From a virus, in IMG/VR virus record IMGVR_UViG_3300021438_000044, positions 1 to 36,301 of that record: a DNA stretch of 36,301 nucleotides; one strand, 5' to 3'. Numbering within the stretch: position 1 is the first letter of the stretch; every line of letters begins with the position of its first letter. Shown here in pieces: positions 9,189 through 18,339 of this stretch. Below the pieces are notes generated by a model that was not told the DNA's origin, searched no databases, and saw nothing but the letters and a program-made list of their open reading frames with translations. The translations under genes were made by a program, and so were the position numbers.

Positions 9189-9390
9189 TGATTTATTGAG
9201 TTATTTGGTAAGCCAAGCCAATTCAGGTCAAAAGAATTGGTTTGGTTTTGCTCAACAACGATTAACAGGTATTGCATTGGCACATGATATTGCTAGAGTT
9301 CATGCAGACAAGCTTTCACCTGAAGAATGTGTTGATTATGCAGTTAAGCTAAATAACGCTATTTATCAAAAAATTATCAAGGCAGATTAA
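9163..9390 (+). CDS. Small protein of the tail region, unknown
   Basis: This is a 75-residue helical protein containing NWFGFAQQRLTGIALAHDIARVHADKLSPEECVDY. It overlaps its upstream neighbour by 26 bases and its last base is shared with the next ATG (TAATGG). Such nested spacing points to co-translation in one assembly cassette. No known domain is recognised. Confidence 0.65.
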   Translation: MTAQIKSSDDLLSYLVSQANSGQKNWFGFAQQRLTGIALAHDIARVHADKLSPEECVDYAVKLNNAIYQKIIKAD

Positions 9391-9947
9391 TGGAAGCAAA
9401 GTTTGAAGTATCAGGATTAAAAGAAACACTAGATGTCTTTAATCAACTTCAAGAACAAATTGGCGATAAACAAGCCAAAAGTAAAATATTAATTCCTGCT
9501 GTTAGAGAGGCTATGAAGCCTGTATTAGCTTTGGCTAAAGCTATGTCGCCAAAAGATACAGGTTTATTAGAAAGTTCTCTTTACATTACAGCAAGAAGAC
9601 CTACTAAAAAAGATATGGGATCAAGATATATTAGCCCACAAGATTCTGTTATATCTCTTGTATCTACTAGACCAATCCCAAGAAAAGTAAAGCAAGAATT
9701 TTATAGCAAATATTCAGGCTTAAAAGGCAAAGAATATAAACAGGCTAAAAAGCAATTTTATGCAGAACAAGGGTTGATTTATGATGCTCGTGCTATTGCT
9801 AATGAGTTTGGAACAGCTAAAATGGCTTCACATCCATTTATGAGGTCATCATTAGAAAGCCAAGCACAGACTGTATCAACATTATTAGGTCAAATTTTAA
9901 ATTTAAAAATAGAAAGCTTTAAGTCAAAACAAAAATTAACAAAATAA
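9390..9947 (+). CDS. HK97 gp10-like neck/tail completion protein
   Basis: This 185-residue protein opens with FEVSGLKETLDVFNQL (about 4-20), then REAMKPVLALAKAMSPKDTGLLESSL (about 39-64), and has an ANEFGTAKMASHPFMRSSLE segment at about 131-150. This pattern matches the HK97-gp10-like family. In HK97-type genomes this gene normally lies before the tail tube gene. Here it lies after it, behind two small genes. An insertion rich in Lys/Tyr (about 96-125) makes it longer than many homologues. Confidence 0.85.
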   Translation: MEAKFEVSGLKETLDVFNQLQEQIGDKQAKSKILIPAVREAMKPVLALAKAMSPKDTGLLESSLYITARRPTKKDMGSRYISPQDSVISLVSTRPIPRKVKQEFYSKYSGLKGKEYKQAKKQFYAEQGLIYDARAIANEFGTAKMASHPFMRSSLESQAQTVSTLLGQILNLKIESFKSKQKLTK

Positions 9948-9959
9948 GGAAAATAAAAG

Positions 9960-10430
9960 ATGAGTAAATTAGGTGATGCTTTAGGTAAGAAATATGAAGA
10001 AAATAAATTGTCTATTATTACAAGGCAATTTGAACTAGGTGGTCATACTTTTAAAGTAAAAGTTCCAAGTGTTTCAGAAGTTGAAAATATTTATGATTAC
10101 TTTAAAACGCCAAATGAAGATGATGTTGAAAGAAACTATCAGGCTTTAATAAAAGGATTTAATGCCGAAAAAGCTGAAGGTGTAGAAGTTAAAGATAATG
10201 ACATTATTATTGAAGGCAGATCAATGAGAGAAACTGCCAAAAATAAAACATTATTGCAATATAGAATTACTGCATATATTAAATTTTTAATTGGTGAAAA
10301 TGGCGAAACATTAGACCAAATTACCTATGAAGATATAGAAGCTGAATTTCCATTGGCTATTCAACTTACATTAGTAGATAAAATTAATGAAGTTATAAGC
10401 CCTGAATATAAAGAGATACGCTCAAAGTAA
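9960..10430 (+). CDS. Tail assembly chaperone, short form (G-like)
   Basis: This 156-residue helical protein lies just upstream of the tape measure gene. Its TFKVKVPSVSEVENIYDYF opening resembles tail assembly chaperones. The downstream ORF is in the -1 frame, has no ribosome site, and stays open across this gene's stop codon. This is the arrangement of lambda G/GT. The short form would bind the tape measure protein during tail polymerisation. The ribosome site is AAGGAAA. Confidence 0.78.
   Translation: MSKLGDALGKKYEENKLSIITRQFELGGHTFKVKVPSVSEVENIYDYFKTPNEDDVERNYQALIKGFNAEKAEGVEVKDNDIIIEGRSMRETAKNKTLLQYRITAYIKFLIGENGETLDQITYEDIEAEFPLAIQLTLVDKINEVISPEYKEIRSK
10424..10430 (+). promoter_or_regulatory. 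Probable -1 frameshift site at the chaperone stop codon
   Basis: The zero-frame codons end TCA AAG TAA. On A-AAG the lysyl-tRNA can slip back one base to AAA, as on the A_AAG motifs known from IS3-family elements. It would then read GTA instead of the TAA stop. The -1 frame is open from 10412 through the next gene. The site is not a full X-XXY-YYZ heptamer. Confidence 0.55.
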
Positions 10431-10771
10431 TAGGCTCGTTAAGAACCCAAGTCCGTGCGGCTATGATTTTTAACGGGCATACAAAACAAGATATAGATGC
10501 ATTAGATGAGGCTACAATGAACGAAATAATCGTTATGTATGCAGATGGTGCTTTGGGTAATAAAAGTTCGGTAGTAGGGCTAGGAACGCTTACAGCAGGG
10601 GTGTTTAATTATTTAAAAGCAAGTTCTAGTCCACCTTATACTCTTAAAAGTATCTTGGGAAATGTCTATCAATATTACTATAATGAGCCTGAACAATCGT
10701 CTAGTGAAGCGTTATTAACATTCATTAGTCAAGCCCAAGGGTTTGATATAAACAAATTTAAAAGGCAATAA
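10427..10771 (+). CDS. Tail assembly chaperone extension (T-like), made by -1 frameshift
   Basis: The T part adds about 114 residues to the upstream chaperone, giving a fusion near 270 residues. An internal ATG at 10463 would give a free 102-residue protein, but the 15 bases before it (GTCCGTGCGG) hold no Shine-Dalgarno sequence. The sequence DIDALDEATMNEIIVMYADG is typical of the T domain next to tape measure genes. The C-terminus (DINKFKRQ) abuts the tape measure gene 2 bases on. Confidence 0.7.
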   Translation, partial: VIGSLRTQVRAAMIFNGHTKQDIDALDEATMNEIIVMYADGALGNKSSVVGLGTLTAGVFNYLKASSSPPYTLKSILGNVYQYYYNEPEQSSSEALLTFISQAQGFDINKFKRQ

Positions 10772-10773
10772 TT

Positions 10774-12489
10774 ATGGCAATTATTTCAAGATTAGCAGTT
10801 TTACTTGGACTTGATGCAGGCGAGTTTAATAAAAATCTTGGGGCGGCAAAAGACAAAGTAGAAGGATTTAGTGCAAGCACTTCTATTAGTTTAGCCGCAG
10901 TTGGTTCTGCATTTGTTAGTTTATCAAAAACTGCGATTCAGTTTGCTGATGAAATTAATAATGTGGCAAAAGCCAATGAAGTTGCTGTATCTTCAGTTCT
11001 TCAATTATCACAAGCATTAGCAATTAATGGTGGCAATGTTGATGATGCATCAAAACTCTTTTCATCATTTAACAATAAAGTAGATGAAGCAGTCCAAGGA
11101 TCATCAAAATTAAGAAAATCATTTCTTGAACTTGGTGTTACCACTAAAGATTTAGCCACATTAACCGAACAAGAACTTATTGAAAAAACTTTAAAAGGCT
11201 TATCTTCTATTGAAGATCCTGTTCGTAGAAATGCTTTAGCTTTTGATATATTAGGTCGATCTGTAAAAGGTGTTGATGTTAAATCTTTATATGAAGATTA
11301 TTTAAAAGCTGAAGGCACATTTAAAAGTAGTGAAGAAGTCTATAAAAAAGTTGGTTTAGAAATAGACAAAATGGACATTAGATGGCTTCATTTTAAAGAC
11401 AATTTAGTTCAAAATGTATTGCCTGTTCTTGAAGCTATTGGAAAAGCTTTAGATTGGATACATCAAGTAAATGTAAAACTTGATCCTTACTTTGAAAAGC
11501 TAGATAAAATGTTTGGAATGGGCAAATCTAATGCTCAAGGATCATCAACTTATAAGCCTGTTGATTACAATAGTCCATTATCACCTAACTTTAATGCAAA
11601 TACAGTTATTAGACAATTAGGTCAAACTGATGAAGAAAAAAAGGCTACTGAATTACTTAAAAAACAAGAAGAATTTTATAAAAAAGAATTAATGATTACT
11701 GAAGCAAAAAGACAAAGACTTATAGAAGAACAAGGATTGGCTTTTATAGGTGAATCAGAAAAAGAGCTTGCTTTAGCTTTATTTGACATTGAAAAGAAAA
11801 GATTGCTTTTAATTCAAGAAAAAAAAATGACAAAAGAACAAGCCAATGAATGGGCGGCTTCTGAAAATAATTTAGCACATTTTATATATCAAAATGAACA
11901 AGCACAAAGAACATTTGAATATGGTTGGAAAAAAGCCTATGCAAGTTATGTTGATAGCACAACAAATTATGCAAAACTTGGCGAACAGGCTTTTGTATCT
12001 GTTACGCAAAATATGGAAACTGCTTTAGATAAATTTGTTCAAACAGGAAAATTAAGTTTTGGTGATTTAGCTAAAAGTATTATTGCAGACCTTATTAAAA
12101 TTCAATTAAAAGCATCAGCAACTTCTTTATTTGGTGGTATGTTTTCTAGCCTTTTGGGAAGCCTTGGTATTGGAGGTGGTGGTGGTAGTGGTGCTTATAC
12201 TCATAGCGTATTTTCAGCAGGTGGCAATCAATTAGGGGCGGGACAACCATCAATTGTTGGCGAAGATGGTCCTGAAATGTTTATTCCTAAATCAGCAGGA
12301 ACAGTTATTCCAAATTCAAATATGAGCCAAATGTTTGGTAATAGCCCACAAGTAGTTTATAATGGACCTTACATTGCTAATATGAGTGCTATAGATACTC
12401 AATCAGCAACTCAATTCCTTGCTAAAAATAAACAAGGTGTTTGGGCGGCTAATCAATCAGCACAAAGAGGGCTTCCACAAAGTAGATAA
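10774..12489 (+). CDS. Tape measure protein, lambda family
   Basis: This 571-residue protein sets tail length. The N-terminal domain (LDAGEFNKNLGAAKDKVEGF, then a hydrophobic SISLAAVGSAFVSL segment) is standard for minor tail proteins. Charged coiled-coil helices fill about 285-390. The C-terminus has the lambda-family signature FGDLAKSIIADLIKIQLKAS, a glycine run, and GEDGPEMFIPKSAGTVIPN. The length is short for the family. By the usual scaling of about 1.5 angstrom per residue it predicts a tail of roughly 85 nm. Confidence 0.92.
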   Translation: MAIISRLAVLLGLDAGEFNKNLGAAKDKVEGFSASTSISLAAVGSAFVSLSKTAIQFADEINNVAKANEVAVSSVLQLSQALAINGGNVDDASKLFSSFNNKVDEAVQGSSKLRKSFLELGVTTKDLATLTEQELIEKTLKGLSSIEDPVRRNALAFDILGRSVKGVDVKSLYEDYLKAEGTFKSSEEVYKKVGLEIDKMDIRWLHFKDNLVQNVLPVLEAIGKALDWIHQVNVKLDPYFEKLDKMFGMGKSNAQGSSTYKPVDYNSPLSPNFNANTVIRQLGQTDEEKKATELLKKQEEFYKKELMITEAKRQRLIEEQGLAFIGESEKELALALFDIEKKRLLLIQEKKMTKEQANEWAASENNLAHFIYQNEQAQRTFEYGWKKAYASYVDSTTNYAKLGEQAFVSVTQNMETALDKFVQTGKLSFGDLAKSIIADLIKIQLKASATSLFGGMFSSLLGSLGIGGGGGSGAYTHSVFSAGGNQLGAGQPSIVGEDGPEMFIPKSAGTVIPNSNMSQMFGNSPQVVYNGPYIANMSAIDTQSATQFLAKNKQGVWAANQSAQRGLPQSR

Positions 12490-12491
12490 TT

Positions 12492-13163
12492 ATGCCATTA
12501 AATACAATTTTATCCGTTGCTGAATCAATTGCTATTAAAGACCAAAAGTTTGTAGGTCAAGTTATAAGCCGAAACCAAAGAATATCTACATCTGAAATCT
12601 TATCTGTTCAACCATTTCAGTTTGAAATGAAACCAATGAACTATTTATTGCTTTCACAAAATAAAGGTTTATTAAGTGAATTAAGGGTTGCTGATAGATT
12701 ATCAGAACAATTGCTTAATTTTACATCTACAGGTTGGACAAATTACATAAACTATCAGGGCGATATGTCTAGCGCTCAAATAATTGCTTGTCAATACCAA
12801 ACCTTATCCACAGGAAAAACTATTGTTCTAGGTAGCTTGCCGTCAATCCTATCAACACAATACATAGTAAAAGCAGGTGATTATTTACAAATTGGTAGAT
12901 ATTCTTATATTGCAACTTCCGATGTATTAAGAGGAACGGGATCAACTGTTAATATTCCTGTTCATAGAAGCATTTTAACGACTGTTCAAACTTCCGATCC
13001 TGTCGTAATTGGTCAATATGGCACAAATTCATTTGCACAAACAGGCATAACTTTTCCTGTTGTATTAACTCAATATCCAACTTATACTTTAGTGCCTATG
13101 ACTAATGATTCATTTATTGCTTGGAATTCATCATTTATAGCTTTAGAACTTGTCTTAAATTAA
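12492..13163 (+). CDS. Minor tail protein downstream of the tape measure
   Basis: This is a 223-residue beta-rich protein in the position of a distal tail or tail tip protein (lambda gpM-like slot). It contains an AGDYLQIGRYSYIATSDVLRGTGSTVNIPVHR stretch. Phage proteins often use such a beta-barrel segment to describe an OB-like domain. I see no decisive family motif. It starts 2 bases after the tape measure stop. Confidence 0.6.
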   Translation: MPLNTILSVAESIAIKDQKFVGQVISRNQRISTSEILSVQPFQFEMKPMNYLLLSQNKGLLSELRVADRLSEQLLNFTSTGWTNYINYQGDMSSAQIIACQYQTLSTGKTIVLGSLPSILSTQYIVKAGDYLQIGRYSYIATSDVLRGTGSTVNIPVHRSILTTVQTSDPVVIGQYGTNSFAQTGITFPVVLTQYPTYTLVPMTNDSFIAWNSSFIALELVLN

Positions 13164-13173
13164 AGGAAAATAT

Positions 13174-13719
13174 ATGGCTTTACCTATTACAATACCAAAT
13201 ACTTTTGCAACTCAATCAGGACCAATCCCTTTATCTCAATTAGATACCAATTTTACTACTGTTGCTAATGGTGTTAATGGCATAGGTTCAGGATCAAATG
13301 CTTTAACAGCACCTGTGCTTGGCAATGCTACTGCAACAACATTAACTGCATCAGGCTCAATTAAATCTAGTTCAAGTTCAGGAATTGGTTATTCAACAGG
13401 TGCAGGATCAACTGTAACTCAAGCCACAAGCAAATCAACAGGCGTAACCATTAATTATATTTCAGGTCAGATAACAACATCAAATGCCGCTTTAGCCGCA
13501 GGTTCAGAGGTTGTTTTTACAGTAACAAATTCAGCTATTGCTTTAACAGATGTAGTTATTATTAATCATGCTTCAGGCGGAACAGCAGGTTCTTACAGCG
13601 TTGAAATTGCAGGAATAGCAACAGGTTCTTTTGGAGTTTGCATATCAAATCTTTCAACTTCAAGCAAATCAGAAGCAATTACTTTAAATTATGCAATTAT
13701 TAAAGCTGTTAATGCTTAA
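13174..13719 (+). CDS. Small tail/virion protein with a common phage beta domain
   Basis: This is a 181-residue Ser/Thr/Ala-rich beta protein. The second half (from GIGYSTGAGSTVTQATSKS at about 69) is a module I recognise as widespread in phage virion proteins, usually annotated as hypothetical or as a fibre domain. It includes ALTDVVIINHASGGTAGSY. The N-terminal third looks like a fibre attachment segment. It shares its last base with the next ATG. A minor fibre or tail decoration role is likely but not shown. Confidence 0.6.
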   Translation: MALPITIPNTFATQSGPIPLSQLDTNFTTVANGVNGIGSGSNALTAPVLGNATATTLTASGSIKSSSSSGIGYSTGAGSTVTQATSKSTGVTINYISGQITTSNAALAAGSEVVFTVTNSAIALTDVVIINHASGGTAGSYSVEIAGIATGSFGVCISNLSTSSKSEAITLNYAIIKAVNA

Positions 13720-14456
13720 TGGAAAATATAGTATTTAATAATGGTTCTGCTATTAATTGGCAGAATGATTCAGGATCAATAGTAACTTGGCAAAATAACT
13801 CAAGTGTAACTGTTGTATGGACTACTTATAATGCAAATTATAATCTTCGTATGGCAGATTTTGTTAGAGTTACAACAAGTGATGCTACATATAGATTTTC
13901 AACAGCACCAACAGCTATGACTATATCAGCAGTAGATAGCCAACCATTTGCAGGATTAAGTCAATTAGTTAATATTGGTGAAGTTACAAGAGATATTAAA
14001 TCAACTGCTAATGAAACAGCTATTACTTTAATTGGGCTAGATACATCATTATTAGGTTGGGTTTTAGGGCAAACAATTAAGGGTTCTAAAATTGAAATGT
14101 GGCATGGCTTTTTTGATGCTGATAACAATTTAATAATCACAGGCGGCACAGGTGGTCTTTATAAATTTTTTACAGGTTATGTAAATTCATTCCAAATATC
14201 AGAACAATGGATTGAAGAAGCTAGATCATATACAGGCGTTGTAAGTGTTAATGCTTCAAGCATTCAAATTATCCTACAAAATTCTGTTTCAGGCAGATTT
14301 ACAAACAACAATGCTTGGACATTTTTTAATCCAACAGACACATCAATGGCTCGTGTAGGGTTTATTGAAACTATTAATTATTCATTTGGTGCAGAAAATG
14401 TGCCAACAATTACAGCAGATAAAATACAATCAAAATCAATACCAACTGAAATATAA
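13719..14456 (+). CDS. Tail tip assembly protein, probable lambda gpL-like slot
   Basis: This 245-residue protein contains VRVTTSDATYRFSTAP and NIGEVTRDIKSTANETAITLIGLD. Its C-terminal section reads VSGRFTNNNAWTFFNPTDTSMARVGFI. These patterns occur in tail tip or hub assembly proteins encoded just before J-like proteins. The N-terminal WQNDSGSIVTWQNNSS repeat is unusual. It begins on the stop of the previous gene and ends on the start of the acetyltransferase gene, so the block is tightly coupled. Confidence 0.6.
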   Translation: MENIVFNNGSAINWQNDSGSIVTWQNNSSVTVVWTTYNANYNLRMADFVRVTTSDATYRFSTAPTAMTISAVDSQPFAGLSQLVNIGEVTRDIKSTANETAITLIGLDTSLLGWVLGQTIKGSKIEMWHGFFDADNNLIITGGTGGLYKFFTGYVNSFQISEQWIEEARSYTGVVSVNASSIQIILQNSVSGRFTNNNAWTFFNPTDTSMARVGFIETINYSFGAENVPTITADKIQSKSIPTEI

Positions 14457-14908
14457 TGGAAATAAAATACAAGATAGCAAATAATAAAGAAGTATTTAAT
14501 GAAGTTTCTCAAATGTTTGAAAAGCATTATGAGGAATTATCTGCAACAAAAGGTTTTAAACTTAACCCTGATTATGATATTTATTGGGAAGCTGACAAAC
14601 GCAATACTCTAAAAACTATTGTTGCTTTAAAAAATGATGAAATAATTGGTTATATTGTTTATTTTGTAGGTATTAATTTACATTATAAAGATTGTTTATT
14701 AGCAACTGAAGACATTTACTATTTAAAGCCTGAATATAGAAAAGGTTTAATAGGTCCTAGAATGTTTGTATTTGCTGAAAAATATTTAAAATCTATTGGT
14801 GTTAATATGATTAGATATAGCACCAAAACACATTTAGATAATTCAAGATTGTTTGAATTTTTGGGTTGTAATTTTGTAGAAAAAGTTTATACGAAAGAAC
14901 TTAAATAA
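14456..14908 (+). CDS. GNAT-family acetyltransferase in the tail module
   Basis: This is a 150-residue enzyme-like protein. The central strand (KTIVALKNDEIIGYIVYFV), the acetyl-CoA loop in YLKPEYRKGLIGPRMF (about 94-109), and the end RLFEFLGCNFVEKVYTKEL match the GNAT fold. It would transfer an acetyl group from acetyl-CoA to an amine. The substrate is unknown. It overlaps both neighbours by one base, so it is made with the tail tip proteins. Acetyltransferases at this slot occur in other siphoviruses, where a role in modifying tail or host proteins has been proposed but not settled. Confidence 0.82.
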   Translation: MEIKYKIANNKEVFNEVSQMFEKHYEELSATKGFKLNPDYDIYWEADKRNTLKTIVALKNDEIIGYIVYFVGINLHYKDCLLATEDIYYLKPEYRKGLIGPRMFVFAEKYLKSIGVNMIRYSTKTHLDNSRLFEFLGCNFVEKVYTKELK

Positions 14909-17900
14909 TGGGTGGTTTAGTAACATTAGCGATTGAGTTATACAAAACAAGTTCACTATTTGCCTTTGCGGTAAATATGGTGGCTTCTGCCATTATCTCT
15001 AAAGTATTTGCCCCAACACCACCTGAATTGGGACAACAATCTAATCCCGGATCTAAACAACAACTTCCACCATCAGGCTCAAATAAAATTCCTGTAATTT
15101 ACGGAAATGCTTGGACAGGTGGCATGATTACAGATTTAACTATATCAGATAATAATAAAGATATTTATTGGGTGATAGCTTTATCTGAAGTAACCAATAC
15201 TGAATCAGGTGTTAGCACAGGAAGTGCTGATGATATTAATTTTGGTGAAATTTATTGGGGTGGTAAAAGATGTTTATTTCAGACATCAAAAAATACAACT
15301 TCAAATCCATCATCTAAAAATGGAAAACAACCAACAAAAAATAATGGTGGCGGTAGCGTTGATTACACAGAAGTTATTGGATTGCAAGATACAAGCACAG
15401 GCGAAATTATTGATTTAAGTAATGACAATGGTTATTTAATGAATATTTATTTATATTCAAATGGCTCTGATGCACCATATAACACAGAATTAAAAGCATA
15501 CGAAGTTTTATCTAATGCTACAAACCCACAAAGCGCAACACTTATTTATGAGTGGGATTCATCTAAAAAAATGACAAATACTGTTTTTGCTATTGTTCAT
15601 CTTCATTACAATACAGATACAGGCATGACAGGTCTTCAACAAACTAGATTTCAAGTCATTAATTCTCGTTCTTCGCCCGGAGATTGCTTTATGGATTACT
15701 TGCAATCTACTCGTTATGGTGCAGGTATTTATTCTTATCAAATAGATACAAATTCATTTAATGAATTAAATAATTATTCAAATCAAGTTATTAACTATAC
15801 AGATTACGCAGGTAATGTTCAATCTCAAAAAAGATATGAATTTAATGGCACATTAGAAACAAATCAAAAATTAATGACTAACATTCAAACTATGTCAGAT
15901 TGTTGCAATAGTTTGATTAGATACAATGAAATATTAAGTATGTGGGGCGTAGTGCTTCAAACTCCATATTATGATGTGGCTATGGCTCTTAATGATAGTA
16001 ATATCATTGGTCCACTTGTTATTAGCCCTATTGATTTATCTAATTCATTCAATATTATCGAGGTTGCTTTTGCAGATAATACAGAAAAAGATACATTTAC
16101 AACTGCAAACTTTGATTTAGCGGTTATAAATCCAAGCCTTTTATTTCCTAATGAACCTGTAAATAAACAAAGCGTTCAATTAAATTTAGTTAATAATTCT
16201 GTTCAAGCCCAATATATTGCTAATCAAATGCTTGAAGGTGCTAGAGAAGACTTGCAAGTTCAATGCGAGATTAATTATTATGGTCTTCAATTACAAGCAG
16301 GTGATATTGTTACATTAAGTAATACAAATTATGGCTTTGTTAATAAGCTATTTAGAATTATTAAAGTTACTCAAAAGTTTAATGACAAAGGTCAAATTAC
16401 AGCGCAATTAAGTTTGACAGAATACAATCCTACTGTATTTGATAACAAAAATGTTACACAATTTACACCTGCACCAAATACAGGTATTGGAAGCCCATTA
16501 GCTTTTGGAACTGTTCCTGTTCCTATTGTAAGTGCTACAAATCCATCAGCTTTAACGCCTTATATTACTGTTCAAGTTACAACGCCTAATGGTGGCATTA
16601 CGCAATATGCTGAAGTATGGTATTCAGCTTATCAATATCCAACAGCATCTCAATACATATTTGCAGGTATAAGTGAAATAAGCCCTAGTGGAAATACTTA
16701 TAGCAATAATTTCAAACTTCCTGACATTCAATTAACAACTATTCCATCAGGCAATTGGTATATATTTACTAGAATGGTTAATGGACTTGGTAAAAGTTCT
16801 TATTCATCAGCTTCAGATTTAGTTCAATGGCGACCAACAACACTTCAATATACTCAAGAATATGTGGTTATTGCTTATGCTAATGATGTAAATGGCACAG
16901 GTTTAAGTTTTTCACCAACTAACAAAACATATTTTGGTTTATATAATTCTAATTCTACAACAGCACCAACTGATCCAACCCTTTATAAATGGTTTTCAGT
17001 AAGCCTTACTTCAAGTGGTGCTTATACAGATTTTGGAACAACTCGCTTTATTGCTTATATAAATAGAGGAAGTCGTTTATTTAGCTTTAATGTGGATACG
17101 CAAACTTATATTGCTACCGATAAATATGTTCCATCAACAACAGCTTTATTTGATCCAAAATTATGGTCTTCATTATCTAGTGCTTTAAATTATATTGATT
17201 TAGATGTTTCAACAGGTCAGTTAATTAGAGTAGGCAATACATCTTCAAATGCAGGAACAGGACAATTATCTATAACCAATGATCCTACAGGTCAGATTAT
17301 TGCTTCATTAGATCAATTCCTAGATTTTGGTGGACCAACAACTAAAACAGCTAATGCTTCAACGCTTACTATTGATATATTTGGTCGCGTTGTAGGTTTT
17401 GCCGCACCTGATGACTTTAATTTTACATACGAAACATTTACTGCTACTTCAGGACAAACTGTATTTACACCTGCAACAAGAAGTGCTTATTACATAACAG
17501 GGCAAGATTTAATCTTTAAAAATGGCGCTTTACTTTCAACATCAGATTACACAGAAACATCTACAACATTTACTTTAGGCGTAGGCGCTACAACAGGCGA
17601 TATTATTACTTGTATTTCAATGTCTGCTAAATCAGGCTCTAAAGCATATATTGATGCAAACATTAATGTATCAAGTGTAGCAACTAATGTAGTAACTTGG
17701 GATTCTGCAACAATGCCTTATCAGCTTATTCCTGTTGGGCAAGAAATGACTTTTAGTAATGTAGGAACACCAACTGTTTATACAGTTACAGCAGTTAATT
17801 ACACAACTAGACAAATAACATTTAGCACATCAGTTACAGCTTTTGCAGGAAATCATATATATTTCCATAGAAATTCAAACTCTGCTTATGCACCATTCAG

Positions 17901-18330
17901 TAGATTTGAATTTGATCTTATAAATCAATCTACCTATACCCCTACAACATGGAATTTAGCTAGCGGATATGAAATACCATATATTAATGGGGCTATTTTA
18001 GCTGATGCAGACTATGACATTGTAAGTGGTTCATTAACTAATTTCCCATCATCAACCACAGGAAAAGTTATTTATCTTCAATTTGCAGATAACAATCTTA
18101 CTGTTCCTGCGGGAAATCCTGTTAATGTGCCAACTAATGCAGTTATAGGACAAACTGCTTATAATTTTGCTTTCACAACAAACGCTTTTGATTTGTATTC
18201 AAATGGTGTATTATTAAAAGATTCAACAGATTACACAACAAGCACAGGAACATACACATTGGCAAATAGCCCAACAACTACTTTACAATTATTATTACAA
18301 CAAACATTTAGCAGAACAGGCTCTGCATAA
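14908..18330 (+). CDS. Tail tip / host specificity protein, lambda gpJ-like
   Basis: This 1140-residue protein is the central tail tip protein. A hydrophobic N-terminal segment (FAFAVNMVASAIISKVFAP) is followed by the conserved KIPVIYGNAWTGG and YWVIALSEV motifs. After that come CFMDYLQSTRYGAGI and the hub-like LQAGDIVTLSNTNYGFVNKLFRI region. Fibronectin-like beta modules follow. The last third carries three spaced NG-[AV]-[IL]-L...DY modules (about 17505, 17985 and 18205). These are often seen at C-termini of phage J proteins, where receptor contact usually lies. Confidence 0.9.
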   Translation: MGGLVTLAIELYKTSSLFAFAVNMVASAIISKVFAPTPPELGQQSNPGSKQQLPPSGSNKIPVIYGNAWTGGMITDLTISDNNKDIYWVIALSEVTNTESGVSTGSADDINFGEIYWGGKRCLFQTSKNTTSNPSSKNGKQPTKNNGGGSVDYTEVIGLQDTSTGEIIDLSNDNGYLMNIYLYSNGSDAPYNTELKAYEVLSNATNPQSATLIYEWDSSKKMTNTVFAIVHLHYNTDTGMTGLQQTRFQVINSRSSPGDCFMDYLQSTRYGAGIYSYQIDTNSFNELNNYSNQVINYTDYAGNVQSQKRYEFNGTLETNQKLMTNIQTMSDCCNSLIRYNEILSMWGVVLQTPYYDVAMALNDSNIIGPLVISPIDLSNSFNIIEVAFADNTEKDTFTTANFDLAVINPSLLFPNEPVNKQSVQLNLVNNSVQAQYIANQMLEGAREDLQVQCEINYYGLQLQAGDIVTLSNTNYGFVNKLFRIIKVTQKFNDKGQITAQLSLTEYNPTVFDNKNVTQFTPAPNTGIGSPLAFGTVPVPIVSATNPSALTPYITVQVTTPNGGITQYAEVWYSAYQYPTASQYIFAGISEISPSGNTYSNNFKLPDIQLTTIPSGNWYIFTRMVNGLGKSSYSSASDLVQWRPTTLQYTQEYVVIAYANDVNGTGLSFSPTNKTYFGLYNSNSTTAPTDPTLYKWFSVSLTSSGAYTDFGTTRFIAYINRGSRLFSFNVDTQTYIATDKYVPSTTALFDPKLWSSLSSALNYIDLDVSTGQLIRVGNTSSNAGTGQLSITNDPTGQIIASLDQFLDFGGPTTKTANASTLTIDIFGRVVGFAAPDDFNFTYETFTATSGQTVFTPATRSAYYITGQDLIFKNGALLSTSDYTETSTTFTLGVGATTGDIITCISMSAKSGSKAYIDANINVSSVATNVVTWDSATMPYQLIPVGQEMTFSNVGTPTVYTVTAVNYTTRQITFSTSVTAFAGNHIYFHRNSNSAYAPFSRFEFDLINQSTYTPTTWNLASGYEIPYINGAILADADYDIVSGSLTNFPSSTTGKVIYLQFADNNLTVPAGNPVNVPTNAVIGQTAYNFAFTTNAFDLYSNGVLLKDSTDYTTSTGTYTLANSPTTTLQLLLQQTFSRTGSA

Positions 18331-18339
18331 AGGAAAATA

